Source: Nephromyces sp. MM_2019
Taxonomy: Eukaryota > Apicomplexa > Aconoidasida > Nephromycida
Assembly: GCA_015657535.1 (NCBI GenBank)
Contig: JADHZB010000001.1
Span: 1 to 27,217 of the forward strand
DNA length: 27,217 bases
Reading direction: 5' to 3'
Shown here one piece after another: positions 14,105 to 26,697 of this stretch. The translations under genes were made by a program, and so were the position numbers. Each line of letters opens with the position of its first letter. The first letter of the stretch is position 1. Under the pieces are notes generated by a model. The model was not told the DNA's origin and searched no databases. It saw only the letters and a program-made list of their open reading frames with translations.

Positions 14105-15880
14105 ATGTCACAGCTTATTAACCCATGGCTGAAACAATTACATCAAAATTTGGGTGTAAGCTATGCAGATATTCCCTATTACAAGAAATGGGTTAATTTA
14201 GCTACAACTACCCATACTAATCAGCCTCGTTGCCGAACAATTGTATTTCGAGGATTTACAAACAACAATACAAATAAAGGTATTTATTTGAGGGCTTTTG
14301 GCTTGCATAGAGGATGTAGAAAAACATTAGCGCAAGCTTTATTTGTACTATAACCTAGTATTATATATATATATAATTTAACTAAAAAGTTTAGTATGTA
14401 AAATTTGAATATAAATTATGTTTATAGTAAATACATCAAAATAGTTATTAGCTTTATATTTCCCTAGAGAATTCTTAAATTCACGTACACTATATTTTGC
14501 CTACGAAACTAGTTAGGCAATGGTCAAATCAGTATGATTTTGATATAAGTAGCTCTCAAAATCTTTTTATCGTTCACAATAACTGTAATCAGCATCTACA
14601 AGAGCTTGTAATATTTGAACCCAAATCAAAATATTTTTTAAACTTACATAATGGAATCATTTTAAATTTCTTGCCACCAATGTATGTTTTCAAAATTATT
14701 TTGGAATATATTTATGACATCAATTTTCATAGGAGTTATGAAATTTGGAACAGACATTCGAACCGACAAAATCAAAGAAATCGAATTTCAACCAATGGTA
14801 GAAATTTGTTGGTATTTTGCAGCAACAATGGAACAATTTCGTATAAGAGGACTCATAGAGGTGTGTAAGCTCGACGATGAACTGACGCACTCTCAGAAAG
14901 TGGATCGAGTGACTATGTGGAACGAATTCAAGTAAAGACCTAATAAATTTTAAAATATAGTCTTCCATATAATTATGTACTTAAACTCTTTAACATTATG
15001 CCAAAATAAAAACAATCCACTTGAAATATAAGTTTCAACTCGCGTGTGTAGCTAGAAGAAATTAAAAAATATATAAAATTTTCCATACTGTAGAAAGGCA
15101 TGTGACTTTATTCATTAGATATATTTAGAATTCTCATTTTTAAAGGTTAAAGGCTTTTATACAACAGTCAATATTTGGCTAAAATGGTAAAGCTTCCACA
15201 AAACTCTGTATCAATTAGCTCTACCTTTAGGAAAAAGGTTTCAATTATAATTTAAATTTTTCGCATCTTTTTAAACTTTTCAGTAAGTACATAAAAAGTG
15301 GATTTTTTGGACCTCAGCCTGGTGATGCCACCTCAAGCACTTTTAATCCAGAATTCACACCAAATTTGGATGATTCTGAAAATTTTTGTGTGCTTTATCT
15401 GAAACCTCAACAGGTTAGAAGTTGAGATACTAATGTAGGAAAAGCTGACTTTGCTCAGAAAACCTATTTCAAGGAATAATTTTATCTAAGGCTTTAAGCC
15501 TTGAAATTTATTCCTTAAAATAACATATACACATACTTCATTCACAAATTCATAAAATTTTAAGCACTAAGACCACAATTGATATTATAACAACTAGATG
15601 TAATAATTGATTATGACAATTAATAGTAGTAACTGAACATAGTGTATGATTACAATTTAAATGCGAAAATTGAAAGGATTCGAAAAATGTTTAAGACTTA
15701 CATATGAATCAACCCACATCTTTTCTAAAATGAAGTATAGCAATATCCTATTTTATTTGGCTCAATTTTGCTACTTGTTAGGTCGATTGGCTAAACCTGA
15801 AATCTCCACCTTTTCAACGAATTTTATACACACTAGATAATGAAACGTCCACATGGATAGAAACACCTATAAACCCATAA
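14105..15880 (+). CDS. Alr4036-type pyridoxamine-phosphate-oxidase-like FMN protein, 4 exons
   Basis: Exons 14105-14279, 14733-14931, 15284-15413 and 15782-15880 join in phase to 603 bases, 200 residues and a TAA stop. Family signatures appear in the expected order: an N-terminal PWLKQL helix, NLATTT, then RTIVFRGF at about 44-51, KFGTDIRTDKI, EICWYFAATMEQFRIRG, FFGPQPG, and a C-terminal VDWLNL followed by FQRILYTLD and a terminal NP. These match the small FMN-binding split-barrel proteins named after cyanobacterial Alr4036, whose relatives are common in plants, fungi and other eukaryotes. The fold resembles pyridoxamine 5'-phosphate oxidase, but this branch is not shown to make pyridoxal phosphate, so the substrate is left open. 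No leader is visible, so the protein is probably cytosolic. The 453-base first intron contains a long open frame (see findings) that I leave out, because the direct join restores the family pattern. Confidence 0.85.
14512..14689 (+). other. Open frame inside intron 1 of the FMN-protein gene
   Basis: A frame reads open from 14497 into exon 2 of the FMN-protein gene, but in a different phase from that exon. After the AG ending at 14511 it continues from exon 1 without a stop (VRQWSNQYDFDI and on). A GT that would exit in the phase needed by exon 2 lies inside it (ATA A|GTAGCT). It could be an alternative exon. The insertion would fall between two conserved strands of the family, so I favour intron. 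Confidence 0.2.
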
Positions 15881-17280
15881 CATAGCTGCAACAAGTCACA
15901 ATAAAAACCTATCACTTTCAAGGCACAGTTTGTGATATTTTTAGTTCTGAAAACAATAGCTTTTGAGAATTTATCTTACCTTCCATATTTGAAATCACCA
16001 TTGTTCCATATATTAAACACATCTACATAATTTATTATTGCCATTCAAAATCTTCATTTGTGTAAAATCATCACATCACATTAGATATAAGGCTTTGAGA
16101 ATTAAAAATGGACACATTTCGCAGAAATTTATATGAAATTATTAATTTCCAATTAAATTTTAAAATTTACTCAACCATTTGGATGTGAAATTGTTAGTAA
16201 CAATCCAATAACTGGCTTGAGTCAAATAAGAAAAATTTCTTGTTTAGCGTTAAATTTACAAACATATAAATTCAAAAATGGGATGAGTCATTGATCTTTT
16301 AACCAGAAAAATTATCTCTACCCCTTTTGTTTATATACATCATATATATCATATTGCAGTCATTCGCTTGAAGCTAAAAAGTATATTTTAATGGATTTTG
16401 CTTGTTTTCAAAAATGTAAGATTATTTCCTAGAAAAAATCAAATACTCTGATCATTTCGTCAAGCAATGTCTTAAAATTTTCTTTACCATTTTTTAACAA
16501 AATTTTTAAACAAATTTTTTAACACTTCTCATGTTTATTTATTGAGTTCAATTTCCCAAAATTGTTAAGACATTGAAACGGTTTTGCATTACATAGTTAA
16601 TGATATATAAGTTTGCAATTGTTTAGCTTTATTTTAAATTATGATTGAAAATATATTACCCAAGTCTTCAAAAATGATTAGATTTTGGTATAGATGCGAG
16701 TTTCACTAATCAAAAATCCCATAAGCGATTTCAGATTAAATTACTAACTGTTCTTATATGATTTGAACCTCAACATATGATTGAATAGCATATGTTGAGT
16801 GAATTTCTATTAATGGCGACCCTAGCTTCACATAACAATATTTAGGTTTTCATGTCAGTCAACCCCTAACACACCACTTACTTTAGCTTAGTTCACCTTT
16901 AATTTGAGGAGTCTACCAATAATTTTGAAAGGTTGGTTTGCTAATTTTTTGGATACCAATTCAACAAACTTAGATATAGCTTTCTAAGGTACTTAACTTC
17001 TTGAGATTAACTTGTTCTAACCCACCTTCTCTGTTAACGAGTTATCTACAACAAATATGTTTTCAAGACTCCCTTTTAATCTACCTGATGCTTAAAATCA
17101 AGCGTTAGTCTTAGAATTTCAATACTTCTAAAAAATAATTTTAAGAGATTTTGCTACAATAAAATTAGCCATCTTAAATACGACTTAAAGCTCTTATCAA
17201 CAATTCTTCAATAATTTGAAAGGCTTGGAAGAGTTTATTTGTAACAAACCTCATATATATAAAAAACTCAAGCACCGTAC
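15881..17280. other. Intergenic spacer with a strong hairpin
   Basis: This 1.4 kb spacer has no coding frame I can support. A perfect 11-bp inverted repeat lies at 16769-16799. The stretch 16800-17060 is somewhat GC-richer than the rest. I checked the hairpin region on the minus strand for a tRNA, because GGTTCAAATC resembles a B box, but the T-stem does not pair. Confidence 0.6.
16769..16799. repeat. Perfect 11-bp inverted repeat, 9-base loop
   Basis: CTCAACATATG at 16769-16779 is repeated as its exact reverse complement at 16789-16799, with a 9-base AT-rich loop. As RNA this would form a stable stem for such AT-rich DNA. There is no U tract next to it to suggest a terminator. It lies about 480 bases before the DNAJC11-like gene and about 890 bases after the FMN-protein stop. 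Confidence 0.9.
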
Positions 17281-20200
17281 ATGATGTCACAGAAAAAAAG
17301 TAACTTATATATTCCACCTACCCCTCCTTCTTCTCCTAATCTATCAACATCTTTGCCAAAAGAGGTACCACAGATATTTTTACCCTCTCAAAACCCAGAT
17401 GAGACTTCACCTTATCATATTTTGGGAGTGCATCAATTCTCCACTGATTCTGAGATAAAACGAGCATACCATAGTCTCTCCAAAAAGTATCACCCTGATC
17501 GGTATGTAAAATTATCTACATAACTTCTATTAGATCTGAAATATTATTCTTGCTTATGCCAGTGAAGACGCTTTGCACTTTTCAACACACAAAACTCACT
17601 AGTTATCAAACTTGATTTTAGATCCAAAGATGAAGATTCCAAAGAAAAACAACAGGCAATTCAAAAAGCTTATTCTATATTAGGAGATAAAGCCAAGAGG
17701 TGAAAATTTAAACTTTATGTCACAATATAGATCTATTTTTATATACTAGAAAGGCTCCAACTTCCTTAAGCACTAGTTTATTACACTGTAGGAGAAATTT
17801 ACTCTATAATGTATTACATCCCACCCAACTGCCAATTTTAGTAAACTTTTTATATATTCAATGTTTTGTGCATTAAACAAAAACAAACTCAAATACAGAT
17901 GTCTTTATGATATACGAAACAACATTTATATAGGAAAGGATGGTAGAGCAAAGGTAATTGACATTTAGAGCTTTCATATCCTTGTAATCAAAGTGAAACT
18001 TAGCTTTGAATTTTTCTTAACAGCTTGGGTATTATTTTATAATTTTCAGAAAGATAAGACTCCAAGCCAAACTCTAAACTTGAAAATTAAACTAGCTATA
18101 CATATATCTGCATCCTACAAAATATATTTTTAGTTTGATTCACTATCTTTTGCATACATTTTAGACTTCAAAATGGTATTGGAATGATTTAATTTATTAT
18201 ACCATTATGTGACATTTCAAAATAGATACATATACACCGAGATCTCATTCTCTGTATATAATTCCTTTCTATTTCAGCTACAAGAATTATATGAGTTACG
18301 TAAAAACAGTGCTGAACTGGCGATAAAAAATATGGTAGAATTATATGATTATAATACTGCATAATAATTGATCAATTAAGGCACATTCAAGTTTAAAATA
18401 ATTTTTGTTAAGCATTTGATTCGAATTATCTAACCATTAAAGTTTCATACTTATTTAGCAATTTGATTATTACATCAACTGTCAAAATAATCTAGGAGTC
18501 AATGGTTAGCCTATTCTGCCATTATAAAAAATATATAGTTTTAATACCCAGCACACGCATACAGATATCATATAAAACTTTTATGATTACAAGCACATGA
18601 GCTAAAATTTCCACACTTAAATTTCCACACACACCTACATAGAATTCTAGATCCATTTCAATTACATTCCCCATTATATCTCCCTAATTAAAACCTTGTT
18701 TAAATATTGTATAATTATATTTAATTAGATTTATTTCATTAATCAACATTTCTATTATATATTTGTACACAAAACAATATCCAAAAATATTATGTTTAAC
18801 TTCAGGACTATTGATTAAGAAAGCTCTTTATGGCAATTTAAGAATTAAGCAAAGATATTTGAAAAATGAAACATCTATTGGTAAGGCACCATACTCCAAC
18901 TTACATGGAAATCAAGTGTTGAATTTTAAACATTTTTTAATTCTCTAACTTATGGGAATTAATAAGTAGGAATCTATTTTTCAATTATATTAGGAAAAGT
19001 ATGAGTTTTAATAACATATATATATATCCTTTTCGAAACAATTTCTAATATATTCGTATGAACTTATCAAATTGAAACTAATAATGTAAGATACACATTT
19101 CAGTCAACAAATCTAAGCCACATTAAATTTGATTTTCCACAAGATATTCAGTCTTCATCTTAATTAGAAAATAAGTATACAATTAAATTATAAATTTTTA
19201 TGTTTTTTAGATATAATTACTGAAGAGCATTTAGAAGGACCTTTTATAGATGTTACTATCCCTTTGCAAGTAAATCTTATATATTATTTTAATACTTTTT
19301 TTATATATTTTTTATTTAAAAGTATATATTATTTGAATTCTTTTTACATATAATTTCAGTTTTTCTTTGCTAACTTTTGACTAAGCATATATATATATAT
19401 ATATGTATTTATATATTTATTATTTCATTTTCAGTGCCAGGCTTTGAATTCTCAATTCGTTCTAGATAAATCTACTGGTGAATCACTTGAATTTTTGGAT
19501 GGTTTCTATCATCCTGCACCATTTGTAAGTATATAATTAATTCTAATAATATTGCATATTTATTCATGAGTATACAAATCTTTATTTAGGAATAATTAGA
19601 ATATGATATCTAAATATAGCTCCTAGTATACCTGTCGAAACATATTATTGTTCTTAAGATCATGACCACTTTTAACTTTACGCCCTATATATAGTTACAT
19701 AACTTGTATCAGTAGAACAGCTTAATTGTACACATAACTAATTATATGTTTCACAAGCTTAAAGTGAGTTGTGACCTTGAAACAAACACACACATGCCTT
19801 AATCATTATGGTTTAAAAAATATGTCTTACTTCCGAAATATATCTATCATTTTCATAGTAATATACCATAGCCTATAATAATCAATCCTAGTACTTTAAA
19901 CCCTCTTTGGCATTCTAATTTACATCCCTATTTACACAGATGGAGAAACATGATATGTGTTTATACGTTTGCTATTGGTTTAAGGTAACTTAAAATAGAT
20001 TTACATCAAATAAAAGTTTTAATAATAATTTGTAAATTAGAATATCAAACATTTAAATTATTTCTTCTTAAAAGTGCTTTACTTATAACTGGGACAACCC
20101 TTGTTGAATTTGCACATGATAAATTGAGATATTCATTATTATATATGCTAATTGATGACAACTTACTGATTCATTTATATGAATCTAAACCTTAAAAATT

Positions 20201-20721
20201 ACTGCCTACACACCTGAATACTCAACTTATTTAATATGTACATATATAGTTATAGAATCCTTTTATATATTTCAGAATAGATTACACGAATTTACAGCCG
20301 CAGAGAATTCTTCGATTTTATTTCCTGTGAAAAGTTAGTCTATAATTTTCTAAATTTGATTTTATATTTTAAATAAATTTAATTTCTTGCATTTTTATTA
20401 AACTTGTAAATAATAATATTTTTATTGAACCGCATTTCCTTTGATTGTTATAGGCATTAATTATATATATTGCTTTCTATTCTGTTTTAATATATGCTAC
20501 ACATATATAGCTTTCCATTTATACTATTGAAATTCATTTTTATAAGTACACAATTGCCTATCAACCTTGTAATAATAAATATAACTTCAAATTAAGTTAA
20601 TAATTATATAAAACTAGGCCACATTATACCAGATGATACCCCTAAGGGGCCTTTTGCACCTAATAATTCTATTGATATTGATCTGGACTCATCAACTGAT
20701 CTACCCTCTTTCTACAAGTAA
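17281..20721 (+). CDS. DNAJC11: Short DNAJC11-type J-domain protein, 11 exons
   Basis: Exons: 17281-17501, 17622-17699, 17899-17953, 18278-18334, 18459-18504, 18806-18880, 19211-19269, 19435-19524, 19940-19984, 20276-20333, 20618-20721. They join in phase to 888 bases and 295 residues. A Pro/Ser-rich start (PPTPPSSP) precedes a J domain at about 43-106: YHILGV, the essential HPD at 71-73, and an AYSILGD helix. After a linker of only about 45 residues comes the DNAJC11 C-terminal domain (DUF3395 type): GLLIKKALYG at about 153-162, IDVTIPLQC at about 190-198, LDGFYHP, the MCLYVCYWF strand, NRLHEF, and a KSHII near the end. DNAJC11 is a mitochondrial outer-membrane J protein linked to the MICOS cristae complex and would activate Hsp70 through HPD. 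Human DNAJC11 is about 560 residues; the large middle region is missing here. Exon 5 (46 bases) is the least certain, chosen because it alone restores phase before GLLIKKALYG. The last exon may instead splice at 20717 into 21357-21474. Confidence 0.85.
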
Positions 20722-21356
20722 AGAAATATATATATATGAACTATTAGATTTACTTTTACCTTATCAACAATAGATTAGACACATTACTGATTCCTGAAAT
20801 TATGAAACATTTATCAAGCTTAGTATAGCCTGAGCCTATAAAATTAAATAATTACTGATCTAGATGTTTTAAATAGTATTCTACGGAGATTTATAATGTT
20901 TTTCCAAACAATAAACTTACATTTGTCTACTTTATGGAATATTTTGATGGATATGCATTTGAGATTTCTTAACAAATTAGTCAAAAAACAACTATGCTGT
21001 ATAAAGTCTTATTTTAGTCTCTATACAATATATAGAGATAAATACAAATCGAACTATATATTTTCATAATTGGTTTTTGTACACAGATTATTCAACAATA
21101 AAACTTTTAAAAGGACATTTATTTTAATAATAAGTAAGCCAGTCTAAATTATATTTTATACCATTCTTTATATACATTTTCCAGTATACCTGGCATTTAA
21201 ACATAATCATGAAATCTTAGCATACTTTACTTTAATTTACTAATAATAAGAACACATTCGACTTATCCGAACAATTTTTGCATTTCTTAGCTATCTCTGT
21301 ATTATATTTCAATTATTATCAACACAAAACATAATATCACTACTTGATTTTTATAG

Positions 21357-21474
21357 GTGCAATTGTAATCTACTATACTTTCAAGAAGAAATAAACAAGA
21401 CGAAATACAACCCTGCTTGCATAAGTTCTATTTACAATATCCATCAGAAACAATTTTACTCAGAACTTTACTAA
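21357..21474 (+). other. Possible alternative last exon of the DNAJC11-like gene
   Basis: The last DNAJC11 exon can also be cut two bases before its stop codon, at TAC AA|GTAAAG (after 20717). Joining to the AG ending at 21356 keeps phase and adds about 39 residues (CNCNLLYFQEEINKTKYN and on) before a TAA at 21472-21474. The skipped 639 bases would be the longest intron in the window. The extension is Cys/Asn/Tyr-rich, and I know of no matching segment in DNAJC11. Confidence 0.28.
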
Positions 21475-21763
21475 CACTCTAGAATTTTTTTAAAATAAAA
21501 TAATTTTAAGCCAATTTCCTCTCTCTGCTGCTAAACCTGTTCTTTCTTATGGCTAACTCTTTTGATTTTAATCTCCTTGGCTAACTTAATTATGTTTAAC
21601 TCCTTTGAACCTTCTGATTAACTGATTTTTCTTGAAATTTATTGCTTAATGCTAAATTTAGCAATTGTATGTCGTTAACTTGTTTTTGATTTATATCTTG
21701 ATATACTAATTAAAATATAATTTCAAATTATGTTTTAATCATTTTTAAAACTCTAAAACCACT

Positions 21764-21928
21764 ATGCTATTTGATTTTTATTTCGATGAGACTACGAAAA
21801 CAACTTTGAGGCTATTCAAAGAATGCTACTCTCGTTTGTTATTATTAAAAATGTCAAATTTTGCTAGAAGCAACACAATTTTCAATTTTCCACGACATTT
21901 TTTCCCCCTACTATGGGTTTCTAAATAG
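21764..21928 (+). CDS. Small ORF, unknown
   Basis: An ATG-started frame of 54 residues ends at TAG. It is aromatic and basic (start MLFDFYFDETTKTTLRLF, later NFARSNTIFNFPRHFFP) and uses CGA, CGT and AGG codons that are rare in the surrounding spacer. It matches no family I know. In such AT-rich DNA a frame of this length is expected by chance a few times per window, so it may be noise, or a terminal exon whose partners I cannot see. Confidence 0.2.
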   Translation: MLFDFYFDETTKTTLRLFKECYSRLLLLKMSNFARSNTIFNFPRHFFPLLWVSK

Positions 21929-22558
21929 AAGAAGTTAACAAAGTAAAACACTCTTGAAATCAATGAATTTTACTACGATGAAAACAAAAACACAATCCCA
22001 AAACAATAAGCCTTGAAGTTTAAAACCTAAAAATTTCAATTCGAAACTAATTCATTAATTTAAATTATAAAAAATGTTATCTCAAGTGTACATACACCTA
22101 AATTAGGTATCACATGACTTAAATTTGAAAATTCATTTTGTCAATTTTCTGTATTTCAATTATGGAGAAAATTGAGTGTAGTTACGCTTAATCATTAACA
22201 AACATGAACCTGAATTTTATATATTTACTAGTATTACAATTAACTCTAATTATGAGAAATCAATGTTATCTTTGTTTCTTTTTGTTTTAAGAATTGTAGT
22301 TCATACTCGAAACTTTCTGTTAGCTCTTGAAAAAGCAAATATTCGAAATATTCTTGTAGAATTAGTTTGATTAATTAAGCAAGATGTAAATAATTTTTAT
22401 TAAAAAAAGTTAGAAATATATACTAAAGAGCAATTATCATAGATTTTCCAGGTCTAAAGGAGTTCATTTAAATATTGAGAAAGTTTTGGAGAAGACTTCA
22501 GTAGTAATGGGTAGATTGTGTATAAATCATAAAAAGAGCTTTGAACAAGGAATTAAAA

Positions 22559-25500
22559 TTATATTGTTGGAGCATTGGTTTCTATGAGCTCTTTTCTAAA
22601 TTGGCTGCTACTCTTCTCAGATAATGACTTCAGTGCTTCAGGGTCAGATTTTCTTACAAATTGTAAATTTATTCGATTCCTGTGAAATTAAATAGAAGTA
22701 ATTATATTATATTTAACGTCAACAAAGTCAATAATATTTTGCAAGTATATTGATAGGAATAAAATTAATGGTTCTGATTTACAAATGATGTGAATTTGGT
22801 TAAATAAAGATTCATCTGACAGGCTTAGAAGGAAGCTATGCATTTAGCTAAATAGAGTTCTTCAAAAAGAATTCAAGAACTAAACATTATTTATTCAGAT
22901 GCAAGTCTCAACTAGTAAGCAGATGTTTATACCTAAATTCTTTATCATTAGCTTCGATCTTGACGATAATAGCTTCTAGAGCAGTCAAAGTAGTTTTTTG
23001 GTTGTTTTCTATAAAAGAGATTGTTGAGCTTTTAGCGTCATACTCACTGGATAGTTTGCTTACATCCACCAATCCTGATAATTTTGAAGGTACGAGTAAT
23101 AAGTTTAATTTATGAAATGAATTATAGAAACAAATATGAATAATGATGGTAAAATTGTAGTTATTTCCCAGCTTTATAATATAATTTTAGAGATATCATA
23201 TTCTTAAAAGTTACCTTCTAGGCCAAAACGAGGAATAAGGACTCTCATTCCATTTTTACGAATAACTAATACAATAGCAGGTTCCTCTTGTATACCCTGA
23301 AAGTAATAACAAACAATGTATCAACACAAAAATAATGAATAATGTGGATAAAAAAGAATTAAATCTCAAGTAAGGAAATGATAAATAATAAATTTCAATT
23401 TTGATATTGACGCATAATAGAGGTCTAAATGAATAGACAATGCCTATATAAACTTTATGAATAAAATAGTCAAATTAATGGGTAAAATCATACACATGAA
23501 CTTTATATTTTAACTACAGACAACATTTTGAAGGAAATATAGTTAATAAACGATTTTTAATTTTTGAATAAAATTTGAACAATTTACCAGTTTTTGTAGA
23601 TAAAGGTACGAAAAGAAATCAACTGAAGCTCTACCAGCCCATTGAGCATTTCTATGCCTCATGTTCATCACTTCAGTCTGACGATCAATCTGAGATTTTA
23701 TGAAAGACAATAATCAAAATTTCAGTTTGTGTTATATATGATCCTAAGGGTAAGATTTGTTAAAAGTTATATTGGAAATATGAATATAGGTATAAGGAAT
23801 TATATATAAATAGTAATGGTTACTGAAAGAATTTCATAATCTGACAATAAAATCTCCAAATATATATACACATAAATCAATACAGAAATAATTAATTCAA
23901 AACATAATGATCATCATACATAAACACAAATAGATCAAGACATAAACACAATATAAAACAGATAATCAGCTTAGTACATAATTATAATCAAGTCAGCAAG
24001 TAGAACAAGTCAAATAAATATCTCTATATAGCCTAATCAATAAATAATTACAATCAGATACAAGTAAATATATATATAGTCGAAGTAATAAGTAATCACA
24101 TACAAATAGATAGACATAAACACACAATCTAAGGGACCTATGACCACACAAATGTATTATCACAAAACCACAATCAAATAAAGCTATAATTGCACATATT
24201 GGTATTGTTTGCATCATAAATATTTATTTATATATTAAGATAAAAAATAATTCAACATATTAAAAATACACACATAAAAACATACCTTATCCATAAGTGT
24301 AAGTTGATGTGGAAGGGGTTCTAAACCAATAGATGCAGTAAGTAAACGGTGTACTAAGACATCTGCATATCTTCGAATAGGAGAGGTAAAATGTGTGTAG
24401 AGTGTTGCCGCTAAACCATAATGGAAGAAATTGTTAGCATTTTCTTTACCAGTACAAAAATAAAGGGCCTATATATAAACAAAGTTATCAATATATATAT
24501 ATATATGTATATATAATTTCAAATAAAGGTAAGTGGATATAATAAATCATCATCTAAATGTGTAAATAAACCAAATATATATTTCTAATTGTTAGGTTTG
24601 ATGAAGAGTTTGAGGAAGAAATCAGAATAAACTTAGGTGTTTAAAATTTGAAGAAAAACTCTATATATCAAATTAATAGTAAGGAATATATATATAAACT
24701 TTTTATATAGTGTATATAATTATATATATATATGATTATAGGTGTGATTATCTCAAATTAATGACATATATATACATGTATGTGTGGATGTATTTGTGTG
24801 TATATATTTATGTTTACGTATATATAAGTGTGAATGTGTTTGTGTGTGTTTATTAGTTATACCTGATTCATACAACGTGTAGTCATAATTTTAATAATAC
24901 GACCAATCATTGAATCTTTTCGAATTGAAAATTTATTTAATGAATCATTTAATTCTTTACTACTTCCAAAACTAGTATAACACAAAATTACACACACACA
25001 TGATTTCATATGTATAGTTTATTTGATTATTCAATTATTTAATAATAAATATTTATTAGCAATGTGTAGTTATATCTCAATCATATATATATATATATAA
25101 CAATTTATTTTTATCATCCTATCTAATTATATATGGTATAATTTGTAAATCTTTAGATTATGGGTGTACATTTACGTGTGTATATATTGTGTGTATATTT
25201 ATATGCGTATATTATATATATATATATATATGTGTGTTAAGAAAAATGTGTGTAAGTTATACTTGAAATCAGACATTCCTTGTTTATCTAACAATTCTTT
25301 AAGTGCTTGTAATTCTTCATTTTTTGGTGGTGGATGTTTTCTTAAGATTGAATAGTGTGGAAATTTTTTCAAAATGTGTGTAGCTACACTTGAATTAGCT
25401 AATAACATATATTCTTCAATCTATAATCATAATATGTATTAACATATATATATATATATGTATATATATTTACTAGGTGAGATATATAAATACTATGTGA

Positions 25501-26235
25501 GATACATATATTATATTTGAAACACAAATTATCAGTACGTATTATAATTTATAATGAATGTATATACAAATATTATCTAGAATGATCGCGAATTAGTTAT
25601 TTATGTGCGATACTAATTTTAGTGTATATTTATATATAGATATATGTTAAGTCATTATATAAATAAATATATATATATATTGAATTATTAAGTATATAAA
25701 TATTATAGCTATAATCCTATAATCTAGATTTGTTTGTTTGTAGAGTCATAATCTATACCAATTTGTTAGTTTCTTTTGTTTCATAAATTTCTAAATCTCC
25801 AGGTTCTTGTAATTCTGTGTCAAAATTAAATTTAACCTAAGTAATAAAAATGAGGAAATACACACATATGTGGTATATTAATAAATTAGGTTTTGTAAAA
25901 ATAAAATGTGTAACACAATCAGTGTAAGTACTAACTTCAATCGAAGCCAATTCTAAGGCCCCCTTCTCAAATCTTTTGGCTCTTAATTTCTTTGCTAATT
26001 CATTCAATTTCCTTATATTTTGAGCTAATTGGGTGCTGTTCAATTAACATATGTAAACATATTTATACAAACATATAAATATATATATATGTGTGTGTGT
26101 GTAAATATAGTGTGAACGTATTATGTATATATGTATATACAACATATTTTAAAGATATATAATAATTCATGTTTAAAATATATACACATACCATATAAAC
26201 ACACACAGACATACATAATAGTTGTACACACGTAT

Positions 26236-26282
<47 letters not shown>

Positions 26283-26665
26283 CTAGATATATACACACAC
26301 ATACTGATCATTTTTATTATCAATAATAGATTGTGCTTGAGCATAGGTAAGTGATGCACATGAACGAATAACAGTCTTCTTAAAATCGGTCGAAATTATA
26401 TTGGCCTCTGAGTTTAATTCAACAAAGGCTGTGAAAGCAAGTCTATCTGTACCAGATCTATTGAGATACAAACACACACATAAATACATATAAATATATA
26501 TATGTACACACCAATATATAAAAATAAATATAGACATATAAATATATATATACACATAAATATAAATAAATATATATGTACACATAAATGAATATAAATA
26601 AATAAATAAATATATTCAAACGTCAACATATATAAATATATATACACGCATAAATAAATATATAA

Positions 26666-26697
<32 letters not shown>

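Larger units (their letters stand above)
20722..22558. other. Spacer between convergent genes
   Basis: This region lies between the 3' ends of the DNAJC11-like gene (+) and DIS3 (-), so no promoter is required in it. It contains the possible alternative exon at 21357-21474 and a short open frame at 21764-21928. Otherwise it is AT-rich without visible structure. A patch at about 21525-21675 repeats variants of GGCTAACT and TTAACT loosely, with no regular period. Confidence 0.55.

Noticed and set aside
16740..16800. tRNA-like B box on the minus strand next to the hairpin
   Set aside because: The T-stem does not pair and no acceptor stem or A box can be placed.
23993..24217. Minus-strand frame of 74 codons in a DIS3 intron
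   Set aside because: Leu/Tyr/Cys-rich translation of repetitive intron DNA between two well-supported DIS3 exons.
26063..26647. Several Tyr-Ile-Cys-rich minus-strand frames
   Set aside because: They are translations of TA/CA repeats; only the embedded DIS3 exon (26305-26457) is real.
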